This document shows, one piece after another, positions 29,501 through 41,500 of a stretch of DNA of 64,000 bases. Location of the stretch: NCBI GenBank assembly GCA_018806985.1, contig JADANN010000213.1, forward strand, positions 434,001 through 498,000. Reading direction: 5' to 3'. Origin of the DNA: Angiostrongylus vasorum (Eukaryota; Nematoda; Chromadorea; Rhabditida; Metastrongylidae). Positions within the stretch are counted from its first letter, which is position 1; each line of letters begins with the position of its first letter. Below the pieces are notes generated by a model. It saw only the letters and a list, made by a program, of their open reading frames with translations. It searched no databases and had not been told where the DNA came from. Both the position numbers and the translations under genes were made by a program.

Positions 29501-32500
29501 AAAGCATTTGTTTTGTCTTTTTCTTAGCCAATCTTTTACCGTAATGATGGTATTAACAATCACCCGTCAACGGGATTGATCTGGGGAGCCCAAATCGGCA
29601 ATGAATCCACTTAAACTGAGGCCATAGTCGAAATCATAAAGTTAACTTTTTATTTAAAGCTTAGTACAGTTTTTTTCTTACTACAGAACTAGCTAAGAGA
29701 CAACCGAAACGAAGGACCCGCATGGTGTGGTGGTGAACGCGTTAGCCCCCCGGAAAGAGTAATAGCGCGTCCGTGCCCCACCGCAGACGCCTGCGGCCCG
29801 GAGTTTTGCAAGCATCTCAACATCACTGTGGTTGTATCAAACTATTTCATACTTCGATTGATTCCCGGTAGTTATTGTATGGACCAAAAAGCATTCATTG
29901 ATCTTTACGATACTCAACGAAATCAAATCCACGGCGCATCTCTTAAGAACTGAAGAAAGCGAATGTTTAATTCACTATCCTTTATACAGCAGTGAGCATC
30001 GAATCTTGTGCATTTAAAGAGAAAGAGAAGAGCAACGATATTGGCTGAAACTGCAGAGGATAGATACTTCGAAAGTGCAATTGCTATTTCCGCCGGATAG
30101 GTGTTGACCAGTCCCCTAGCTCTTTGTTCAGTACATCCAGTCGCATTCCACGTTCCAGATAAACATTCATGACCTTCGCCTTCGTAAACATACCAGCTGA
30201 GTATTTTTTTGTCACTTTGCAAAACGCTAACAGATCACACACAAAATGACTGCAACTCTACGCAAATAAGTTGGATGCGCACGAGTGTACAAGGAAATCA
30301 CTCAGAAGCATACTATAAACAGAATTTTGGGAAGCAACATTCTGCAAAACCGACCTCTAATAATTTCCGTAATAATATTTCTCCTCTATTTTCAACATCT
30401 TCAATGTTTCGTAGATTGATAGTGAAATGGTCCACAAAATCAATCGAGAACATTTAGAATAGAATTGTAAATTATCACCTGTATCACCTATACTCTCTTT
30501 CATCGTCGAGTGACCCGAGCGGACGCCAGTAAATCTTCCATTTTTCCCTGTCGCGTGCAAGAGTAGCCCAATGGGTTCTGCTCGCTCTAGGGACTCGTTG
30601 AGCATCACATCTTTCTTCTAGGTTTTTCGTGAAGAACTCTGACCATCGGGTCGACCATCTTCCTGCAGTACGCTTGACATTCCGAGGAAACCAACCATTA
30701 ACGGCTGTTATCCATCGATTGTTGTTCATAGGCATTACGTGTTTGGCGCACAGAACGGGATCTTTGATTTTTGGTCGTTGACGTTGGTTGAGCCTTCGGA
30801 TCCCTTCCCTTACTTGTGTGGAACGGGATACTCCCTAGCATCGTCCTTTCGACCGCGCGTTCGATAACGCTGAGTGATCTTTCATCCTGCTTACGCAGTG
30901 ACCAGGCTTCTGAGGCATATGTTAGGGCAGGAAGTACCGTCTACTCGAAAAGGTGGGCACGGAGCCGAATGTTCTTTGCTCTCTTCACTACATCCTCGAT
31001 GCTCTTGACAGCTCCCCCAAGCTGCTCGTTTCCCTTCTGCTCAACTCGGGAGCTAAGTCGTTCAACATGTTGATTTCTCGACCTAGATAGACATAACTGG
31101 CGCATTCAGCGATATTCGCTCCACTGAGCGTGAATGGCTAGTACGTAACCGATCAGTTTTTCATGAACACCATTTTTTGTGAGATTTAGTCGAAGACCGA
31201 CTATTCCACAGGCTTTATCAAAGCCGGCAAGCATTCAGTCCGCTTGGATAATGTTTGATGTCACAAGATAATTGCCGACCACAGATTTTCACTCCCACAT
31301 TATCCCATTCCAATGTTTACATGACGTTCTCGAGATTGGCGGTAAGTAAACAAATAACGGAGAAGCTGCTAAAATCTCAAGGATATTCTAAGCTGCCTAA
31401 ATCGCCAAGCACTAAAGTGATGATTTGCACCTACACTGCACACACAGTTGCATCTGAGTCCTCGATAGAACACTTTATCATGCAAACAAGAAGGATAACG
31501 TGTGACGTCATCGGCCTGGCCGAGATGAGACGGTGCCACTCATGCAACGCCGCCTATGACACCGTAGACGAACTGTTTTTAGGAACATGCGACAGTAGAG
31601 GAGTTGGCGGCGTCGATGCTCTCGTCAACACGAGCATGGCCATGAACATCAAATGATTCGAACAGCTTACAACCCGAATCGGACGTTTATGATTAAAAAA
31701 GATGTGGACCAATACCGGCTTTGACAATTTTCGTCGTTTACGCGCCGACATCAAACTATGACGAAGAAGAAGTCGAAGCATTCTAAATGGATCTGGAGAA
31801 GCTCTACAGAGAAGACCATACATTCTTCACGGTCATCATTGGAGATTTCAACGCCAAGATTGGACTAAGAAAAACGTCTGAAGAACGTCACATTGGGACC
31901 CACGGATTAGAATGGAACGAACAGGGTGAGCGGCTGTCTGAGTTTATCACCATGACCAAAGCCATTTATGGTAACTCTCACTTTCAGAAACACCATCCTT
32001 AACGCTTGACGTGGGAGTCTCCCAAAGGACAGTACCATAACGAAATAGACCACGTCGTAGTAAATCGAATATTCTGCCTTACCGATGACGCTGTTGTCCT
32101 AAAATTCTACATGTGATAAGACCTTCGCCTTCTTCGAGCAAGGTTCCAATTCTCGTGGAAAGGAGAAAAGCCGCTAAATTCAAAAAACGAAGTCCCAAAA
32201 CCACCATAAACTGGGACTTATTCAATTCACTAGTCGGCTGTTGGGAAGATGCCGTTGTCGATAACATCGACGACGAATACGATCGACTCATTCAACATCT
32301 TCACACTAGCGCTATGAAAGCTGAAAGTTCGAAAAATCACCAAGAGATGTCTGTCTCCAGAAACTTTCTAGCTGATACGGCAGCGTGGAATCGCACGAGC
32401 TGCAGGCAACCGCGAACTAACCTCCAAAATTGCAAAACAGTACAGACAGGCGATAAAAGAAGATCTTAAAGAGAGAAGAGCAGCAGTAATGGTCGAAGCT

Positions 32501-35500
32501 GCAGAGGATGGTAAAAGCATTCGCAAAGCCCACCGAAGCTTCGCCAATTAAAAGACCCAGATGATTGCCCTCCGACGCCCAGACGGAACAGTTTCAGCGG
32601 CCAGAAAAGCAATAGAGAAAATCATTCACGAATACTAAGATGTCATCGATAGCTACGTCCACCTTCCGTCATATGAAATAAAGGAGGATGGATATGTTGT
32701 ACCACCGGTTCTCCCTTCCGAAATCCGACTTGTCATTTCGTCGGTGAAAAATCGAACAGCACCAGGTCCGGACAGGATAAGACCTGAACACCTGAAAAAC
32801 CTTCCACCAGTCCTCGTAAACACACTGGCTCGGCTCTTCACACGTTACCTGTCCGAATGCAAGGTCCCTACCTACTGGAATACCAGGAAGACCGCGTTAT
32901 TGTTCAAGAAGGGTGACCTACACGATATGGGCAACTATCGCCCAATCTGCTTGCTGTCTGTCGTCTACAAATTTTTTCACTCGAGTCATCCTAAACAGGA
33001 TTGACAGAACACTGGACGAAGGACAGCCATGTGAGGTAGCAGGGTTTCGAAAAGGGTTTAGTACGATGGACCACATCTATACGATAATAAGACTAATCGA
33101 AGTATCGCGAGAATAGAAAAGACCGCTCTACCTCACCTTCATCGATTTAAAGAAAACTTTTGACTTAATTGAGATAGAAGTAGTCATGGAAGCCCTTGAT
33201 AGTTACGGAGTCCTTACTCAGTACATAAAGATTCTTCGTGAGCTGTATAAAAACTTCACAATCAAGATATCATCATTCTACAGCGATATTAATATCGACG
33301 TCAAAAGAGGAGTTAAAAAGGCGATAGCATCTCGCCAAAATTATTTACCGAAAATTGCGAATTAATGCGAAAAAGCCTACAAACCTCGTCTCGAACGTGG
33401 AAAACATGAGTGAACGGAGGATCCGGACGCTTCGAAAAATCTACCACTTCCACACTGATTGTCGTCCAAACAGTTGATGGACCAGGATGGCTCATAACGC
33501 CGCTCTAGAAAGAACCATTAGCACTATAGCTGATATCTAAATCCTCTTGAAGAACTAACTTTAAAAAAAATCACAGTTCGAAAAGCTTTAATTGCAAATT
33601 ATAAAACCGACCAACATATGACGTACAAATTCTTTTTGTTCTGCAAAATAATCAGTATTGTGCCGACGACGTGGTTCAAATTCTCACTCACTACGATTTC
33701 CTAGATTTAAGAGGATGTTTTACGAATCTTACGACTCGTCCTCGTTGACTCGATGCGAGTTATTGAGCTATTTTAGGAATCTGATGACGTAATCACTTCA
33801 TCTTGTTGCAAATAGCTGAACAAATATTTGAACAAAAAATTAAAAGAGTTCAGGTTCTAAAAGTTAGAGTCAGTGCCCAAAAAATTTATCTAAAACCTCT
33901 ATATCTGAGCAATAAAGTTTAGTAAAGCTTACCTTACACTAATTACAGGAGTTTCTAAGACATCTTGAAAGAAGGACAGAAAACGTATGCGAGCGGTTAG
34001 GCTAATACGTCCAGCCGAAGATGATGGATTGTGAACAGAAAAAGAGCTGATTTATTGATCGGTTGGCTTTAATATAACTACCACTTGGTGGAATGCTATG
34101 GAAAAAGACCACATTTACTCCACTCAAACGAGCATAAATATGGCTCGAACACTGAAGAAAAGCGACTTCAACAACGTAGGTTAAGCTCGTATCCGTTTCT
34201 TCTCTTACATCGTCTTTTTTCTTTGCCGAATGAATGAACACATTGAGCAATACATAAGCAATCGTAAGTTGCAAATTTCTTACTTAACTTATTAACTTAA
34301 CTTAAAGTACCTGATAAGAATTCACAACTTAATACAACGACAATGATGCTGCTCGTATCTCAGCATCATTGTGATAGGATTTCACATAATACCATCCCAT
34401 GAAAACAACAGCAGGCAGTAAATAGAAGTCGAACATTGTGAGTTTAACAACCCTTAAACTGATCGTCGCTTAACCTCGGCAGTGAAATAATGAACTTTTT
34501 TAAATTGAAAAGTTGATTGATAGCACGAGGTTGATAATGATGTTCACCTCGGCTAACGTTTATAACGTGTAAGCCCAACAATTTAAAAATGTTGATTATT
34601 TTACTACTGAGGTTAAATGACGGTCGGCTTGAAAATTGTTTTGCTATTCGCTTTGTGCGGTAGGATCAATAGCGCAGAGGTACTGATATCTGTCATCACG
34701 ATCATTTGTGCTAGTTCGATTCCGCTCCGAGCCAAGCCAGCCTCGCACCTCTTCGGGACGAGGAGTTGGTACCGGACTTATACGGGAAAAAATCACTCTC
34801 TGCAATCCAGCTGGGAACGCTCCAGCCCGGCTATCTCAAGGGTTCAAGGAGAATTGACACCACCACCATTCTGCGACATTCAAGATGAATTAAAAATCCT
34901 CAAGCAATAGCCGATGCCACACGTAAAAAGTTGGAAGGTCTTCGTGGATAATGGATGCGAGGAAACGAATCGAATGAGATGTGTTGGTATCCGTAGAGTA
35001 GACGTGCAGATGGGTGGGTCATATAAAAATAAAAAAAATTCGCTTTGTGCTAGCTACATAACAGCGACTGTTGCAGAGTGGATTATCCGTTAAAAAACAA
35101 ATTATTATCAACGGATAGTCATATCAACAATAACCGCCCTGTATAAAAAAGCATCACCCGGGTCAGCACTCATTCGTGCGGTGTTCCACTTACGAGAAGA
35201 TCCGTCTCGGTGCGATAACAAAGACGCCACATCAAGAAGAACTATGGACTGCTGACTTGGATCATCGGCTCCGATGAAGACGAAGATGTTGAAACGTCAG
35301 CCGAATAAAACAATCTTATTAACCTCGTGTAAGCTCAACAATTTAAAAAACATTGTGAGTCCCAATCCCAGTAATTTAAATCTTAAGAAATCTAAAAATC
35401 TAAGCCCAAGAAATAAATAATAGAAGTTCCAATCTAAAAAAAAATAAAGAACTTCAAAATGACAGAATCGCACGGCCAATATAATACAGAGTGCAGATAG

Positions 35501-38500
35501 TGAAGGTTATATGCTTAACATATTTTTCACCACTAGTGAGTCTGAAATTCAGTTCATGGCATAGCTCTAGTTAGTTCAAAGGTAAGACGAAAAAAATGGA
35601 AATATAGCAACAGGATGAAGGTATAAAAAAAGACAAAAACATAAGAATACCTCAACGGGTTTATTTCCGTGCCCGAATTCTGAGATGAACTTCACCAGAT
35701 TCTCATTCGGTCCCATCGTGAAGTCCGTACACCCAAAATCACTCTAGAAATCCAATGAATTCTTACTGGAAAGAAAGTACCAATTTACTATTTTCGACTC
35801 CGCATTAATCGGCACATTTCCATTTAAGGATTGAAATAGAATAGCATTTCGCATAAAACCCTGCCATAAAAAAATGTAGTAGGCAGCAAATAAAAAAGTA
35901 AACATTATGATTTCAACTACAGCCTCAGCTTAACCAGGTTCGGTGCCGATTTGGGCTGTCCAGATCATTCCCGTTGACGGGTGATTGCTGATGGCATTGC
36001 TCGATAGAAAACTAGCTGAGAGACATGCGAAACGAAAGACCTGGATGGGGTGGTGATGAGCGCGTTAGCCCCCGGAAAAAAGTAGTAGCGCGTTGTCCGG
36101 AGTTTTATAAATATCACAGCGCCATTGTTGTCGAAATTGAAATATTTTTATGATTATTACCACCAAATGAAACTATTAAAACGAGGTTTGGAACACGTCA
36201 ATAGGGATTGGAAGTGGAATAGAGACCGTGGAATCATTGTGTGTAGAGAGGCATACGATGCATCCAGAGTATGATTCCAAGTAGTTTATTTTTCCCAAAC
36301 CCACTCTCACTTAACGACAATCGTCATTAATAAAGGAGAAGAATTCTCTACATTATTACCTGGTCCAACTCAAAATCATTGTCGGCATCGAAATGATCGC
36401 TGACGCCGCTCAGGAAATTCGTCATCGTGTCGCCAAACGAGCATGAAGTAGCATCTTAAATGGTGAATAATCGGAGACAAACTATAACTTAATATCCTAT
36501 TGTATTGTAAGCTTAGATGAAGGTGTTCAATAAAGCTTTTTTGTAACTGACAGCCCGACGACAATCTCTTATTCACAGCCTTTAGTTGCAATTTATATTG
36601 AAATAGATCCATCGGTATTTTAACGAATTCCCGAGATAAACCAAAGTTGGCTAGCCAAAAACGAGGAAACAAATTTCAGCACCTAATTTCTTCTTAAATA
36701 CACGTCTGATCCTCCTTTAACTTCGCTTAAACTGTTATCGGAATTTTCCCAACACACTGTATTCTCTTTCGTCAGTAAACCACCGCATTGAGAATATCTC
36801 GCGTTCGTGGTGACGCCTAATTTTCTACAGTGGTGGTGAAAGGCGATGTGTAAATTTTGCAACCCGCCCAAACTCATTGAAGTTAATGCATAACGTACAA
36901 AGTGTCTCTCAAAGAACGATTCACGAATGCTTCCATTTGACTTCGGGAAGGACTCGGCAGCAACTGCACAGATAAAAGACCGCTAGAGTAAGCAGGTAAA
37001 AGATGACGTTTTGTCTCACCAACCTGAATAAAGCCTTCCACTACAATAAAGCTTTGGACATCGATGCATCGTAGAAGAATCCAGTTCCCACTATTTTATA
37101 CAATGACTCCTCGAAAGCAGGCCAAAAATTTAAATCAATCACCAAAAAAGTGAATATGTTATACTAGAAACTTTGAGTTCGCGGTCAGAATAATCTCATG
37201 GCGCTTTCTCCTATTAGCTCCAGAAGGTTTCCCTCACGCAAGCTTCGTTTCAAATTTCTCTTACAAAGTAAGCCATTCGAATCAGGAACTAAACGGACTT
37301 TTGGCGGCCTATACATAAAAGAAAAAAACTTCAGTGTGAAACCTTAATGCTGTAACTCCCATGATCGACTGTCTATTAACCTCGGCATTAATCGAACAAT
37401 TCTTTACATTCTTGTTTAGCAAATACGAGGTGTTATTTTATTCTTTATTCACGGACAAGCTGACGTACCGGCTTATTTCGCCTTCCTCAGAGCCTGGAGA
37501 GGTCAAGTTGACAGCAATCTATTCGGCCAAACACCTCCATAAACAAACTCAGAAAACGTTAACCCGAGATTTCAATCACATTGAGCACAGAATAGCTTCC
37601 TTGTACAATCACCGCTTTCTATGAGTCCTCCAGTGAATATGTCACGTGGAGACCAACCGCACAGAGTTCACATGGAATCGTAGTGTGCCCCTCCCATCAA
37701 AATAACAGGTTTAAGTACTGCCAAATATCACGCGTGACAATGATGCGTTCCCCCCTGCGATTCATTTTTCGGATTCTTGGAATTAATCCAGAATGTCTGG
37801 AGAGTTTTGCTGGCTTGTGTTTTCGACTCCTGTGCGAGGAATGTAACCTCTACTTCAAAACCCTTCCCGTTATGCCTCTGCGTCCTATGCGTGCCCAGTG
37901 GAGTATCTGGTTTAAGTTTGTCCAGTAGGTGTTCTTTTATACGGATGCAGAGAGGTCTACCGTTTCGCCAACGTATTCGTTCCTGCACCCTTCACAAGAG
38001 ATCAAATTAACTGTACCCAAGCTCATGCAGTCATAATTAATTAGTAATAACAATAGTAGTATAATAATATAAAGGATAAAAAAAAGGATAAAGCTCTCAG
38101 CGGTGATCAATCCCTGAGGGATGCGCCATGCATTCGACTTCGTTAAGTATCGATGGAGGTGACTGAATGCATACCTGGCCTTTACTATGATTCGCGGTGG
38201 CCTACCGATGTATCGAGCCAGTGCTGCTACCCTCCCAGAGAAGTCTGGTGTCAATTTGCCGACCCCGGAGCGATGGAAGGCTTGGTGAGCCATTTCCGCA
38301 TGTAGTCGCCGCGGCGCCTACAACCACTGCGCCACACGCGCTTAGTATAGTAATGTAGTAATAATATTATAATAATACAATAACAATATCATAGTAATAT
38401 GATAATAATTAATTAACTGATAATATTAAAAAATTGATTGATAATTAACTAATAACTAATTATTTAATAATAATATAACAATAATTAATAATAATCAATC

Positions 38501-41500
38501 GTAATTATTAATCATAATTAATAATTATCTTACTACTGTAGAAAGGCAAAAAATGCCTCCACCATTATGAATGAATATTTCTTAACGTTGTAGTGTTTTC
38601 TTCACAGTTCGATACTTAAACTTCATATTAGTCCTTCAATTATCAACTGCTCTCAGCGTAATGCTCGCTCGCTGCAGCCTGTTGATGGTTTAAGGTAAGG
38701 GTATGTCGGGAAAAAAGAAAAGGATAAAGACAAGAAGCGAACTTACTACTATCGTCCTTTCCAGACACTGTTCCACTAGCTGGTGCCTTTCGCTTCTCGA
38801 TCGGCTTGTCAAAGTCCTCAATCTGAGGCTTTGCTCGTCGTCTTAGTTTCGTATCTTCCGGATTACATGTGTGGACGTTGAAATCGTCTATTCGCAACTG
38901 AAAACACTTAAGAAATATTAATATCATCGGAACAAATAGAACGGAAATAGAACATCTGGCAGGCAGTAAAACAACTCATGTTTACTGTGCTTTAAAGCTT
39001 CATTATCTTTTCTTCGAATATCACCATGAGCTTGCAAATTCTGATGAAACACCATGAATAATACTGAGGTATCATGTAAAAACAAAGATCACTTGTCATA
39101 GTGCATCACGTTCACGAGAGGAGCGTGTAGCATAGTGGTTAGAGGAGCCCTGCAGTACATACGGGATCGTTCCTGCATCCCCGGCTCAGCAACACTTCCA
39201 TCTCTGCATGGTCGGTAAATTGCCACTAGACCTGTTTGGGTGGTGATTGCAATGATTCGATAGATCGGTAGGCTATGGCGAGTCATTGTGTAGGCCAGAT
39301 ATGCATTTAATTATCCCCTAACAATGCTTAATGAAGTCGAAGGCATGGCGCATCCCTCAGTAATTGATAAACGTCGTCATTGCTATCCTTATTTATTCAA
39401 CACTTCTGCGATATGAGACTATCTGTTAATGCCGAGCTGAAAGTGAGCCAATCACCACCTGACAGTTCTGCAGCTTAACAAGCCGTTCTCATCGATATGC
39501 AGCAAAAACAGCCTTTGAGTTGAAAACTGTGAACAACCGTAATGGCGTGCCAATTTCAGGGGATTCTTCCTTATGCTCTTTTCCTGTGCCCATAATCGTG
39601 GATTTTGGAAACATGTTTCGTAGAAGCGCCCTTTTTTGTGTGTGAGAGGTGAGTGCCTTTCGATACCATTTCATGATGTAATCGTTTTCGGACATGTTAA
39701 TTTGAACGTTCAGAAATGGAAGACAGTTTTCTTTTTTCGGCTTCCCTCAGCTAAACTTAATTGACTGTTCATTCAATAACTCAAAACAAGTGCTCATTTC
39801 TTCTTGTGTGAAGCAAATGACAAAGCAATCATCGATATATATACAGTTGAGTAATGTCCGGAGATCGGTAAATGGTGCTTCCACTTTAGACATAAATGCG
39901 ATGGCAGTACGTGGTTCCACTCACTGTCCCATTGTCAGTCCTCTCAAGGCCGTCCTTTAAAAAGAGTATCTAAACTTCTCACTCTTCGGATGTTCCGAAA
40001 AATACTAGTCAAAAAATGAAAGCGTTGGCAATGGGCGAACAATTGGCACCAAGTCTTGCCATTGCATTTATATCGAAGGTGGAGGCACAGGTACACTGCT
40101 CTACTCAAGCCACTACTGTAGATATATAGATGACTGCTTTATCGTTAACTCCCCACAAGCGGCAATGCAAAAATGTCTCGAGTTATTGGATGAACAGTAC
40201 ACTAAGTTTACCAAAGAAAAACCGAAAGAAAACTGGCTTCCATTTCTGAATGTTCAGATTAACCTGTCCGAAAAAGGGCTACATCACGAAGTGGTACTGA
40301 AAGCAAAGTACTACAAACACACTTGTTTACTTCCACTCCTCGCACGCCTCACATCCAAAAAAGGCGCTTGCAAGAAACATGTTTCGAACAGCCACGAATG
40401 TGTGCACAGGAAGAAAGTAGCACGTAGAATCCCTGAAAATAGTGCTGCAAATAGCCATTTTCAATGGCTACGTGACCATTCTAAATGGCTATTTAGAGCC
40501 TGTAACTCTTCGGGAATAGGTCAGGTGTATAGGAAAATCCAGATCTCCAACACGACAACTTTAGTGATAACAAGACCACGTTTATCCTGCCATTCATTTC
40601 CAACGAAATAAGTGCAGCTATAAAACGTTTATTAGGAAGGGCCGGTCTAAAGTATTCGGTAACAGTGAGTGAAACACTAACGAGCGCTCTAAAATGCCAT
40701 CAAGTTCGCAAGTGCCTATATGACCACCTATGTAGAATGCAAAATTACATAATATGTCCTAACGGTAGAGACCGCGATTACGTGAGTTCGGGTACGGTTT
40801 ATCTTACCACTTGCAAAGCGTACGGGGACGAATACATTGGTGAAACGGGTAGGCCACTCTACGTCCGTATAAAAGAATACCTAGTCGGCAAACATAAAGT
40901 TAAACCAAATACTCCATTTGGAGAGTATAGAACACAGAGATATAACGTAGAAGATTTTGAAGCAGAAATTACCTGGCAAAGGAATCGAAAACATCTACGC
41001 CCAAAACTCACCAGGCATTCCGGATAAATTCCGAGAATCCGAAAATGAACCGCAGGAAGGAGTACCTCGTAATCACGCGTGATTTCACATTGTATTTAAG
41101 GTCGATATTTTAATGTGAGAGGCATATTACGCTTCAATGTGAACCCTGTACGGTTGGTCTCTAGGTGAAATACACAACGGAGAAGTTGTAGAAAGCGGTG
41201 AATGTGCGAAAAACCTATTTTGTTTGCAATGCTATTGAAATTTTGGCTTAATATCTTCTCTGCTTGGTTATGGAGATGTTCGGTCGATTGCAGTCAAACT
41301 GACCTTTCCAGGCTCTGATAAAGGTGATGTCCGGTAAACGGCCAGCTTAACCGCAACAAAAGACACCTCGTGTTTGCTCAAGAAAAATATAGACAAACTA
41401 ATTCTTTCTAGCATTGGTATGGGGGCTGAAGACTTTAGGCAAGAAGCATCATTTAGATATTTCGAGGTTCTTATCGACAGAAAATGCTTTTTTCGCAAAT

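Noticed and set aside
30355..30450. Minus-strand open stretch [19 protein letters not shown]
   Set aside because: No acceptor between the upstream TAA and the stretch; the exon 30341-30262 fits phases better.
36700..36850. Exon-like minus-strand stretch reading [15 protein letters not shown] and [12 protein letters not shown]
   Set aside because: Entering from the neighbouring exons of the type II protein gene gives an immediate stop, and no good donor matches. Could be an isolated pseudo-exon.
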